Origin: an uncultured Lachnospiraceae bacterium
GTDB lineage: Bacteria > Bacillota > Clostridia > Lachnospirales > Lachnospiraceae
Reading direction: 5' to 3'
Assembly (NCBI GenBank): GCA_910579505.1
Contig: CAJTTZ010000027.1
Span: 1-17,570, forward strand
Length of the DNA stretch: 17,570 bases
Below are positions 1 to 6,618 of this stretch, in pieces. Made by a program: the position numbers and the translations under genes. The notes under the pieces were generated by a model. That model was not told the DNA's origin. It saw only the letters and a program-made list of their open reading frames with translations, and did no database searches. Within the stretch, counting starts at the first letter, position 1. Every line of letters starts with the position of its first letter.

Positions 1-178
1 CCTCCGTATTTATTACGGGCGGGTAAAAGAATATCTTTCTGTTCTTGCAGAATCCAAAGAAACTTAAATATTTACCATCTTCTTTTCATTAGGCCAGCGT
101 TCTGCGGTGGTCTTTTTGTAGTACCCATTTTTCAACCTGTATAAAATTTTCAAAGTTCACAAATTTCTGCTTGACTTT
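1..178. other. AT-rich flank with no supported gene
   Basis: Reading the minus strand, this is the sequence after the stop codon of the frameshifted gene at 179-888. Only very short open frames exist and none has a convincing ribosome-binding site. A 5-bp inverted repeat around positions 4-18 is too weak to call a terminator. Nothing else is seen. Confidence 0.5.
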
Positions 179-888
179 TTATTTGCAGACTTGATTAAAT
201 GATGTTTTTAGAAAGACATCGCCCGGGTCATAGTCCCGAAACAACGTCTCCGTATATTCCATGAACATGTGGTAAGTGTTATCATATCTCTCTTTCGGCA
301 CTGCCGTTCCCGCATTCCCGTTGGAATAAAAGTACAACTTGTTCCAGATTTCATCATTTAAGATGTCAAAATATTGGCTTCATATCGCTCAATGAATCTG
401 CTGGCATTTCGCTCCTTTGACAACATGCTTTTTTCCAGTAATTCATCCTTCCTCTCTTTTTCTTCCAACTGATCTTTCAGGTACTCCTTCTCCGCCAGCC
501 TCTCCTCAAACTGCTCTCTTAAAAGTTTTCTCTTTTCATAATGATCCAGCGGTGACGGCGTTTTTCTCTGTCCCTTTTTCTCCGATATTTTATCCTGAAC
601 ACTACCACCAGAGGATGTATTCTTGCTGGTAACATACATATTCGGGCTCATGCCGCCAGTACCATCTTCATAAAAAAACCATTCTTCATTTTTTACTTCC
701 GCCCCCATAGCCTTCCATCCTGTTATCAAATTCTGATGGCTAATCGGCAGATGATCCAAAACCTTCTCAAACGACTCTGCTTCCTTGGGATCTTTGATAC
801 ATTTCTCCAAATATGCCGGTGATATTGTCACCTTATAATTAGGAGCCGTCAAACACGGGTACTTATCCTTTAGATATGCCTGATACAC
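179..888 (-). pseudogene. Conserved clostridial hypothetical protein (DUF6033-like), frameshifted, possible mutated start
   Basis: The first frame (888-358) gives a soluble protein beginning YQAYLKDKYP, with the block NYKVTISPAYLEK near residues 18-30 and a charged, probably coiled-coil stretch at about residues 115-165. From memory this resembles the DUF6033 family of Lachnospiraceae, whose function is unknown. The frame stops at 358. A different frame continues to a TAA at 179-181 with a well-formed tail (LYFYSNGNAGTAVPKERYD, then YHMFMEYTETLFRDYDPGD), which looks like the native C-terminus. One frameshift near 360-380 therefore splits a gene of about 236 codons. The start is also odd: the only in-frame start is GTG at 888, 12 bases past the GAGG motif. 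An ACG four codons... more exactly two codons upstream sits at ideal spacing and may be a mutated ATG. It is last in the minus-strand hypothetical cluster. The family name is tentative; the frame break is seen directly. Confidence 0.6.
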
Positions 889-937
889 TGGCGTATTTGT
901 CCTCTCTCTTTCTACGAAAATAACATCTTAAAATCTA

Positions 938-1900
938 TTAAATGGAACGCCTCGGAAACTTAACTTTCATTGCAGTAAACGCATCATCCTCCGAAACATG
1001 GATATGTCCGCTGCTGTCTATCGCATACTCATTACCATAAACGGAAAATGTATCCCCCTCTTTATAGCCCGCATTTATCCAATTTGTGCTACTCAAATAT
1101 TTAATTTCCTTACTCACATTTATTACGTCCCCGGACTCCTGAAGTATATAGGTATGTTTTCCGGCCCCTGCATCTATGGAAAAGAATCCCGGCTTAATCC
1201 CCACTTTCTCGCAGGTCGCTAAAACCTCCTTCCTGCTGTACAGTTCTTCCCACAGACCCCTTCCCTGCGCCAGATTCGACAAGATGTTACCCGCCTTCCG
1301 CATCTTCCATCTATCGCTGTTTTCTCCCCGGTTCATATCTTTATCTTCTGCCAGCATAACTTCCGACGATGCCCATCCGACATATCCGTTAAAGACAGCC
1401 CACGGGTACCGGCGGCCGCTGGGCGCTGTCCATGCGTAATAGCTCTTATCATCCAAAACCAATGTATTATTGACGGCATGGATTTCCGAAAGAGCCCCCG
1501 CGCTCATTTTGGGTACGGCATAAAGGGGTACAATCTGCCTGCTCCCGTTATAATGAAAGCGCATAACGCCATAATCCTTAAACGCAGGATTGTATCCGCA
1601 GGAAACCCCCTCACTGAAATTGATCGCATCCAGAATCGCGCGAGGGTTCTTATAGTTTGCGAAGTAATAAGATAATTCTTCTCTCGATACATTTGCGCTC
1701 TTGTCAACCAACGCCACGATACTTTCCCTTGAAAACTTCCTCGCTTCACTGGAAATAGTGAAGCTGTCCCTGCTTCTGCCGCTTCCTGCTCCCGACAAAA
1801 GTTGGAGCGCCGCCCGCTGTCTTGCCAGTTTGTTTGTTTTTTTAGAATGTAGCAATGGCTGGCCAAGTCCGGCTGCGCCTGTTAAAGCTGTGTTAATCAT
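938..1900 (-). CDS. Hypothetical protein, 320 aa, cytoplasmic-looking
   Basis: I do not recognise a named family with confidence. The protein opens MINTALTGAAGLGQPLL and has no signal peptide or membrane segment. At about residues 43-57 it has RDSFTISSEARKFSRE, a motif style also seen in FlgM-like and flagellum-associated proteins of clostridia, followed by a short helical region. The rest (about 100-320) is rich in aromatic residues (for example YYAWTAPSGRRYPWAVF near 150-170) and ends in a predicted small beta region (GDTFSVYGNEYAID). The ATG at 1900 is preceded by AAGGGGGTAAGGATAAG, a good ribosome-binding region. It lies between two broken genes of the same cluster and shares their strand and base composition. 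It may be the only intact product of the downstream half of the cluster. Confidence 0.75.
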   Translation of the reverse strand: MINTALTGAAGLGQPLLHSKKTNKLARQRAALQLLSGAGSGRSRDSFTISSEARKFSRESIVALVDKSANVSREELSYYFANYKNPRAILDAINFSEGVSCGYNPAFKDYGVMRFHYNGSRQIVPLYAVPKMSAGALSEIHAVNNTLVLDDKSYYAWTAPSGRRYPWAVFNGYVGWASSEVMLAEDKDMNRGENSDRWKMRKAGNILSNLAQGRGLWEELYSRKEVLATCEKVGIKPGFFSIDAGAGKHTYILQESGDVINVSKEIKYLSSTNWINAGYKEGDTFSVYGNEYAIDSSGHIHVSEDDAFTAMKVKFPRRSI

Positions 1901-1948
1901 CTTATCCTTACCCCCTTTTCTCTCAGAAAATGTTTACGCCACAGAGCA

Positions 1949-1993
1949 TTTCATTTCTCCAAGTATACCGTATAAAACTCTCTTTCATTTCAT
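1949..1993 (-). pseudogene. 3' remnant of a paralogue of the 4022-4831 gene
   Basis: About 45 bases match the 3' end of the intact 4022-4831 gene (positions 4032-4075) with only a few substitutions and single-base gaps. That gene ends with KEREFYTVFLEKLKRL. Here the same words (KERE, FYTVYLEK) can be read only by changing frame. The rest of the paralogue is absent, so this looks like a deletion scar between the pseudogene at 1990-2362 and the 320-aa gene. Confidence 0.55.
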
Positions 1994-2362
1994 ATTTGTA
2001 TGACCAATAATGCCCGTGCAAAGGAACTGTCCGTTTTTCCTGCTCCGTCCGCCATTCCATTTTTTTCAATATAATTATTTTTTACATATTCAAACATTTT
2101 CTCTTTACTGCTTTCAGGAATATCAATCATCCTCTTATAACTATCTCCCGTTTCATCTGTTACAAGCAGGCCTGTCAATCCTGTAGTCGGTTCAACCCAC
2201 TCTCCTCTTGCGTTATAGTTTTTCATCAGATTCTTAATTGCCTTAAACACATATAAACATACTGCCAGTACAGCCGTCCTTTGCCATTTGCCGGATAACG
2301 ACTTTATACTGCCTGCTGCCTGTGTCAATACCCGGTAATGCCAAGCCTGTTCCCCCACCCAT
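1990..2362 (-). pseudogene. Conserved clostridial hypothetical protein (DUF3879-like), frameshifted and 3'-truncated
   Basis: Two frames each carry half of a recognisable protein. From ATG 2362, one frame reads MGGG, then LALPGIDTGSRQYKVVIRQM, and stops at a TAA (2243-2245). The next frame continues AIKNLMKNYNARGEWVEPTT, then GLTGLLVTDE and IDIPESSKEKMFEYVKNNY, and ends at 1990. From memory the two halves belong to one conserved clostridial protein family (DUF3879-like, name tentative), so one frameshift near 2243-2265 has broken it. The family's usual C-terminus is missing and is replaced by a scrap of another paralogue. A longer single open frame running to 2436 exists, but its first 60 or so residues are out-of-frame translation of the leader repeat and the 5' half of this gene. 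Confidence 0.6.
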
Positions 2363-2477
2363 GTGATAAATGTTCTTACTTTCTTTATCGCCGGTCTGCA
2401 AAAGGAGTTTGATAGATTTGGCGCGAACTGCTCCATTTCAGGCGCAAAACTTTTAGTGTACTGTCAGGTTACTGGCA
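2354..2477 (-). repeat. Leader repeat, copy 1 (~124 bp)
   Basis: It aligns without gaps to 4845-4968 at a constant offset of 2491, with about 20 differences. On the minus strand the best conserved part is GCAGACCGGCGATA, then AAGAACATTTATCACATGGG. It lies directly upstream of the frameshifted gene at 1990-2362. It also contains an internal direct repeat of the form TT(C/T)GCRCC, spaced about 24 bases. The variable R is G in both units of this copy and A in both units of copy 2. The G-rich end here is interrupted (GGGTGGGGG). Confidence 0.85.
2385..2412 (-). promoter_or_regulatory. Candidate sigma-28 (SigD)-type promoter, copy 1
   Basis: On the minus strand TCAAA at 2412-2408 is followed by 15 bases and then GGCGATAA at 2392-2385. 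This resembles the SigD consensus (TAAA, about 15 bases, GCCGATAT). It is the most conserved part of the leader repeat and is placed to transcribe the gene starting at 2362. This is inference from motif similarity only. Confidence 0.4.
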
Positions 2478-2540
2478 GATTACCACCGTACGCAGAATCC
2501 GAAAATAGGCAGGCACACCTTGTCATCGCAGAATGTATAT

Positions 2541-3956
2541 TTATATTGACACATTATTTTTTATCTGAATTTTGCCATTTCTAACACGAAATCCGACATT
2601 TAATTCAGATAAAATTCTCTTGTGCTGTGTCTGTTCATAATTTCTGATTGCCAATATATCTGATTGATAATTTGCATAAGTCAAATTCTTTCCGGGGTCA
2701 TTAAGCAACATATCCAAACTACGGGACATTCCTCCAATGATTCCATGATCCACTTTTACATCATCAAGTGATATTTTCCCGTTTGTTGCCTTATTTAAGA
2801 ATTTTTCCAGATCGACTGCCGCTTTTAAGAGATACCTTTCCCTTTCAGACATATTTTGTATATCAGTATCCAAGGTAAAATAGATATCCATAAGTTTTTC
2901 TGAAAATTCTATCAGAGTGGTTTCAACCCTTGACTTTATCCATCCATCCTCTATTCCATCTACAATTGTCTTTCCATCTGCACCTATCTGTATATTGAAG
3001 GAACATTCCGAAAGATCTATTCCTGCGCTCTTCAACCTCTGCGTTATTTCCTTTAATGTTGAACTTAATTCTGCAGTTGCTTTCGCAGTGTCAAATTCCT
3101 GTGCGGTAGCAAAAATATCAACGAAAGCATTTTCCTGTTCTGTGAGTTTCTCTCCCATTGCCATTTTTTCTAACAGTTCTTTTATGTCACTTTTATTCGG
3201 AGCCTTTTCTCCTTGCAAATATTCTTTTGCCTGCTCCATATGCAATTGATCCAGCTGCTCTGCATAATAATCCTTATATTTTTTTCTGATCTTTTCTAAT
3301 GCCTGTATCTCCTCTGTTGCATCCTGCCCATCATGTAATTTTTTCCGTAATGCATAACCATACTCCGACATTTCCTCCATTTGCTTGGCAAGAATATTGT
3401 TTTTCTCTGCCTGATTTGTCTGAAATGAAAGATGATAATATTCATCTGGATTGACATCAGAACCGTCCTTTGCCTGCACCTTTACCATATAGCCCCTGTT
3501 TTCCAGGTTCCAGTTTGGTAAGGTTATACTTTTTCCACCATTTCCATTATCCGCTCCAATCCCTACCTGATTTCCTTCACTATCATAAAGAACCAAATTG
3601 TAATCGCATCCTTCCGGAATATGATCGAGTGTTATTTGCAGCTCAAGATTATACTTGCCTAACAATAATACATTTTGAGTTCTATACCAAAATATATCGA
3701 ATTTATAATAGTCCACATCTTCTACATCAGATAACCGCCCCTTTAAATATCTTTCCGGCTTATCAATGAGGTAGGTTAAATCTAAATCCCTTCCGATCCA
3801 ATCCTTCCCTATACACTTATTACTTTTCCAAAAATAATCATTTGAAACCTTTTCATTTTCCCCAATTACCTTCTTGTTCTTAAAAAACTCCGCATCATGC
3901 TTAAATTCTTGTCCTATAGGTTGATAATGCAATACCACATGATTCATTACAGCCAT
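2541..3956 (-). CDS. Hypothetical protein with PPC-like beta domain and coiled coil, 471 aa
   Basis: About residues 55-180 resemble a bacterial pre-peptidase C-terminal (PPC) domain. It starts YLKGRLSDVEDVDYYKF and continues with LELQITLDHIPEGCDYNLVL and LYDSEGNQVG, and closes with a YMVKVQAKDGSD-type strand. PPC domains are usually extracellular binding or folding domains next to proteases. Here there is no peptidase domain and no visible signal peptide. About residues 180-260 are a charged coiled coil, and the C-terminal half is alpha-helical without known motifs. The start is set at ATG 3956 because GAAGGGAG precedes it at good spacing; an upstream in-frame TTG at 3980 lacks such a site. 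It is the second gene of the cluster, 65 bases after the 269-aa gene, and is apparently intact. Function unknown. Confidence 0.75.
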   Translation of the reverse strand: MAVMNHVVLHYQPIGQEFKHDAEFFKNKKVIGENEKVSNDYFWKSNKCIGKDWIGRDLDLTYLIDKPERYLKGRLSDVEDVDYYKFDIFWYRTQNVLLLGKYNLELQITLDHIPEGCDYNLVLYDSEGNQVGIGADNGNGGKSITLPNWNLENRGYMVKVQAKDGSDVNPDEYYHLSFQTNQAEKNNILAKQMEEMSEYGYALRKKLHDGQDATEEIQALEKIRKKYKDYYAEQLDQLHMEQAKEYLQGEKAPNKSDIKELLEKMAMGEKLTEQENAFVDIFATAQEFDTAKATAELSSTLKEITQRLKSAGIDLSECSFNIQIGADGKTIVDGIEDGWIKSRVETTLIEFSEKLMDIYFTLDTDIQNMSERERYLLKAAVDLEKFLNKATNGKISLDDVKVDHGIIGGMSRSLDMLLNDPGKNLTYANYQSDILAIRNYEQTQHKRILSELNVGFRVRNGKIQIKNNVSI

Positions 3957-4021
3957 TCCATTTCTCCCTTCGCTGTCCAATACATTGTTTTTAATTATTT
4001 ATCATACAGCCGCCAGATACC

Positions 4022-4831
4022 CTATAGCCTTTTCAATTTCTCCAAAAATACTGTATAAAACTCCCTTTCTTTCATGCGGGCCTGCTGTTCCTCCATACTT
4101 ATGACTTTGCCGGGTTCTAAGGGATGGTCAAAATCATATAAAGCCTTCTGGGTTGCCCGTATTGCTGACTCTACGTAATCACCCAAAATATCATTACTAT
4201 GCAGCAAGCCATAATAATTGGCTATAGCCTGCTGTATATACATTTGTGTTATATGTGTCCTTCCATTCTTGGTTTCACCCAGTCCGTTTACTCCGACTTC
4301 TTTTACCGTCTCCATCCAAGCATCTTTTACAGATTGTGGCGCATACGGCCCGGCACTTTGCAACACGCGTTCCTCAAAATCTGTCTCTGACATTCTCCGA
4401 ATCTGTTCCTCGTCTTTTTCCCCGCACTCGGTCACTTTATCCTGTACTGATTTCTCCGCCACAGTTTCTATGCTGTTTTTCTCATAAACGGCCGAAACCT
4501 TTTCCTTTGCTATACTGGCCTTATCATATTGTTCGTTCGCTTCCTGCTCCATCAGCTTACGTTTCAGGGCGCTTTCCTCAACGATCCCCATATATTCAGC
4601 TCTCCGCTTTCTCTTTGCCTCCTGCTCTGCTTCAAATTGCCGCTGTGCTGCTTCAGTCGGGCCGGATACTCCCCCACCACTTGTTATACAGGTATGAGCG
4701 ATCTCCCCTTCTTCATCCAGAACAAGTAAGTAAGAACGTATTCTATTGGGTCTCTTTGTCGCCTCTTTCTCTGCAATAAATGTCTCGACTCTTTCCATTA
4801 CCTGTTTTGCAAGAGTCGGATCATCCTTCAT
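4022..4831 (-). CDS. Conserved clostridial hypothetical protein, coiled coil, 269 aa
   Basis: The N-terminal part contains a short beta-like stretch, RSYLLVLDEEGEIAHTCIT, at about residues 32-50 and then SGGGVSGPTE. A long charged coiled coil follows at about 60-115. The C-terminal third carries what I recognise as the conserved core of a Lachnospiraceae protein family of unknown function: SVKDAWMETVKEVGVNGLG, then ILGDYVESAIRATQKALYD and a KEREFY tail. There is no signal peptide or membrane helix. The ATG at 4831 is preceded by a run of ten G and AGAAATAAAA, so the G tract supplies the ribosome-binding site. It is first in the cluster and follows leader copy 2 with its candidate sigma-28 promoter. 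Scraps of a paralogue lie at 1949-1993. Confidence 0.75.
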   Translation of the reverse strand: MKDDPTLAKQVMERVETFIAEKEATKRPNRIRSYLLVLDEEGEIAHTCITSGGGVSGPTEAAQRQFEAEQEAKRKRRAEYMGIVEESALKRKLMEQEANEQYDKASIAKEKVSAVYEKNSIETVAEKSVQDKVTECGEKDEEQIRRMSETDFEERVLQSAGPYAPQSVKDAWMETVKEVGVNGLGETKNGRTHITQMYIQQAIANYYGLLHSNDILGDYVESAIRATQKALYDFDHPLEPGKVISMEEQQARMKEREFYTVFLEKLKRL

Positions 4832-4841
4832 TTTTATTTCT

Positions 4842-4851
4842 CCCCCCCCCC
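4842..4851 (-). promoter_or_regulatory. G10 tract forming the ribosome-binding site
   Basis: Ten consecutive G on the minus strand lie 10 bases upstream of the ATG at 4831. The equivalent place in leader copy 1 is GGGTGGGGG. Such runs change length readily by slippage, so ribosome binding of this gene could vary between cells. This is inferred, not shown. Confidence 0.5.
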
Positions 4852-4968
4852 ATGTGATAAATGTTCTTACCTTCTATATCGCCGGTCTGCAAAATATTTT
4901 TCATAGCTTGGGTGCGAACCGCTCCATTTTTGGTGCGAAATTTCTAGTGTAGTGTCAGTTTACTGGCA
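4845..4968 (-). repeat. Leader repeat, copy 2 (~124 bp)
   Basis: This is the partner of 2354-2477. It starts inside the last codons of the histidine kinase gene that ends at 4955 and runs to the G tract before the 269-aa gene. The direct-repeat units inside read TTCGCACC in both positions, against the GCGCC form in copy 1. The shared segment downstream of the candidate promoter would form the conserved 5' untranslated leader. Confidence 0.85.
4876..4903 (-). promoter_or_regulatory. Candidate sigma-28 (SigD)-type promoter, copy 2
   Basis: On the minus strand TGAAA at 4903-4899 is followed by 15 bases and GGCGATAT at 4883-4876, the same geometry as copy 1. The -10-like element matches GCCGATAT at seven of eight bases. 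It would transcribe the 269-aa gene and probably the cluster below it. No better sigma-70 promoter was seen in the leader. Confidence 0.42.
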
Positions 4969-6064
4969 CAGTTACTGACACGGTTTCCGGCGCCGCTATT
5001 CCATTCATCATGACTGTAAGGCTGAACCTCTTCCTGCCGCCTGTCTCGGAGATCGCGATATCAATATCACCCATATACTTCCTCGCACATCTTTGTATAT
5101 TGGATATGCCGATCCCATGCAGTTTTCCGTTTCCCTTGCTGCTGACCGGCAGCCCGCTTTCTTTTTCCATGACAATGTTCCCTGCAAAACCATTCTCAAC
5201 CTCTATAAAGAACAGACAGCCTCTTACAAAGGAACGTAAGCTGATCTGTTTTTCTCCCTCTGCCCTGCCGCACGCTTCTATGGCATTTTCCAGCGCATTA
5301 TTCAAGATCACCGCAATGTCATAAACATCTATCGGCAGGTTGCACGGATAGGCAAAATCAACCGAAAACGGCATCTGTTTCTTCTCCGCTTCCTGTCCTT
5401 TCTGGTGGATGATAATGTCCGTGATCGGATTGCCTGTCTGATAGGTAAAGTCTAACCTGCTGACCGTTTCTTCCATTTTCCCGATATAGTTTTCCAGTTC
5501 TTCCTCCACAGAATCTGCCGCGCCTTTGACAAGCAGGGAGATATTGGCTAAATGGCTTCTCATATCATGCCGGAGCCCCCGCATATCGGTATAGATATCC
5601 TGTATCTCCGTGATCTCTTTCTGCATCTGCCGGACTTGGTTTTCCAGCAGGGCGCGTTTCCCTGTCTCCTCATGGTACTGTATCTGTTTCTGAAACAGTA
5701 CGACATTGGCAATCATGTCAGAAAGCATCAAGACACCGACAACAGGCAGCCAAAACCGAATCGGTGGAACGACCTCATAGATAACAATTCCCATCCCATT
5801 ATTCAGCGAACTGATGATCAGTCTTATGATGACTGAGATACAAGGCGTAGCAATGCAGGGTAAGAGCAGAAAGACATTCTTATGTGTCTGTAACAGATGG
5901 TCCTTTTTTACATACTTCCTGCTTATAAAAAACAGATATCCAGTTAATAGCAGGACGTAAAATAATACACATAAGGCTGTCATCACAGCATTGCAAATTG
6001 TGATCAGGTCACAGCTTTTTCTACCGTATATAAGATCTGTACCGAACCTTTGGTACAACCGCAC
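4955..6064 (-). CDS. GHKL sensor histidine kinase (AgrC/VirS-like), probably N-truncated
   Basis: A membrane sensor kinase that should autophosphorylate on histidine and pass phosphate to a LytTR-type response regulator. Counting from the GTG at 6064, hydrophobic segments lie at about residues 27-47, 63-86 and 102-124, followed by a coiled coil to about 160. The phosphoacceptor box is RGLRHDMRSHL (His166). The ATP-binding lid has the N box NNALENAIEAC (about 255-265) and the glycine box HGIGISNIQRC (about 316-326). Family members commonly have five to seven membrane helices; this has three, and its first ~25 codons are out-of-frame translation of the sigma-like gene it overlaps. It therefore looks like an N-truncated gene fused at a junction near 6010-6050. 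ATG 5983 is an alternative start. Its last codons fall inside leader repeat copy 2. No response regulator gene is present in the window. Confidence 0.75.
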   Translation of the reverse strand: MRLYQRFGTDLIYGRKSCDLITICNAVMTALCVLFYVLLLTGYLFFISRKYVKKDHLLQTHKNVFLLLPCIATPCISVIIRLIISSLNNGMGIVIYEVVPPIRFWLPVVGVLMLSDMIANVVLFQKQIQYHEETGKRALLENQVRQMQKEITEIQDIYTDMRGLRHDMRSHLANISLLVKGAADSVEEELENYIGKMEETVSRLDFTYQTGNPITDIIIHQKGQEAEKKQMPFSVDFAYPCNLPIDVYDIAVILNNALENAIEACGRAEGEKQISLRSFVRGCLFFIEVENGFAGNIVMEKESGLPVSSKGNGKLHGIGISNIQRCARKYMGDIDIAISETGGRKRFSLTVMMNGIAAPETVSVTVPVN

Positions 6065-6294
6065 ATCTCGGCAATCTCCATATAGCTGAAATCGTACAGC
6101 GCATAGAGCAAGAACCGCTCCCGCTGGGTGTCGGTGCTGATTATGTACTCGTCACACTCACGCCCGTCCCAATACCGCTGACGCTCCCGGTAGAGTTTCC
6201 GACTGTTCCGCCTGGCCTGTTCCAGATAGTCAGCAACTTCGGCACTGACCTCAACGGACACAAACCGCCCGTTGATTTTGATGGTGATTTCCAT
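6004..6294 (-). pseudogene. Sigma-70-like/HTH protein of Tn916-Tn1549-type elements, internally deleted and 3'-truncated
   Basis: The N-terminus (MEITIKINGRFVSVEVS, then YLEQARRNSRKLYRERQRYW, then DECDEYIIS-like residues) matches my memory of the small sigma-like regulator found near the xis/int end of Tn916-family elements. Those proteins are about 135-140 aa. Here about 30-35 residues are missing between EYIIST and QRERFLLYALYDFSYMEIA. After the helix-turn-helix start (EMCGCTKGSVQ), the expected basic C-terminus is replaced by ILYTVEKAVT, which belongs to the joined sequence. The ATG at 6294 has GGAGG at good spacing, but that site is in a hairpin (6303-6335). Probably a non-functional remnant. 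Confidence 0.7.
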
Positions 6295-6302
6295 TGTCCT
6301 TT

Positions 6303-6335
6303 CCTCCGTTCAGATTTTTGGGATCTGAACGGAGG
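6303..6335 (-). promoter_or_regulatory. Perfect 13-bp hairpin burying the ribosome-binding site of the sigma-like gene
   Basis: The arms 6303-6315 and 6323-6335 are perfectly complementary around a 7-base loop. On the minus strand the 3' arm ends with GGAGG, the ribosome-binding site located 8 bases before the ATG at 6294. Folded mRNA would hide it, so translation would need the hairpin to open. The pairing is seen directly; the regulatory role is inferred. Confidence 0.65.
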
Positions 6336-6610
6336 GGGCGGGGAGCGGCAGCAGGGCCGGGGACACTGGCCCGGAAATAGAAAAACGCCCGAACAGTGCA
6401 AATCTGTTCGGCTGCTGGGCGCAACGATATGAAACGACAGAAAACTACTATTTTCGCATATTGGGGTAGAGTGCGCCGCCGGTGGGGTCAGGCCTTTTTT
6501 AACGTTAAATCAGGTAACGGGATTATGAAAAAAGAAACGACAACGCCTCCTTGACGGTTGCCGTGTCTTTTCAAAAGAAAGGGCCGATAACCGCATTTTA
6601 TATCTGCGTG
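6336..6610. other. Non-coding leader between KTR remnant and sigma-like gene
   Basis: No gene is supported. Apart from the terminator-like hairpin at 6378-6411, the minus strand has AAGGAGG (near 6545-6551) inside the loop of an imperfect stem (GGCAAC / GTTGTC), followed by a T-rich run. The only frame after it is very short (LSFLFS and stop). The arrangement resembles leader regions preceding regulatory genes in Tn916-type elements, but I cannot assign it. Confidence 0.4.
6378..6411 (-). terminator. Intrinsic terminator or attenuator upstream of the sigma-like gene
   Basis: On the minus strand CCGAACAG (6411-6404) pairs perfectly with CTGTTCGG (6396-6389) around a 7-base loop, and GCGTTTTTC follows at once. 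It sits about 90 bases upstream of the sigma-like gene, so it would cut transcription entering that gene from the efflux module. Confidence 0.65.
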
Positions 6611-6618
6611 TTATCGGC
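6575..6618 (-). terminator. Terminator-like hairpin at the end of the KTR gene
   Basis: On the minus strand GCCGATAAC (6618-6610) pairs with GTTATCGGC (6591-6583), extended by a second 4-bp block and one bulged base. CCCTTTCTTTT follows. It overlaps the final stop codon of the KTR remnant and would end transcripts of the MFS-ABC operon. Confidence 0.6.

Noticed and set aside
1..18. Inverted repeat at the window start as an element end
   Set aside because: Only 5 bp of pairing and no matching copy near the right edge.
1990..2436. A single 148-aa protein starting at 2436
   Set aside because: Its first part is translation of the leader repeat and of the 5' half of the gene in the wrong frame. 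The equivalent frame in copy 2 is interrupted by a stop.
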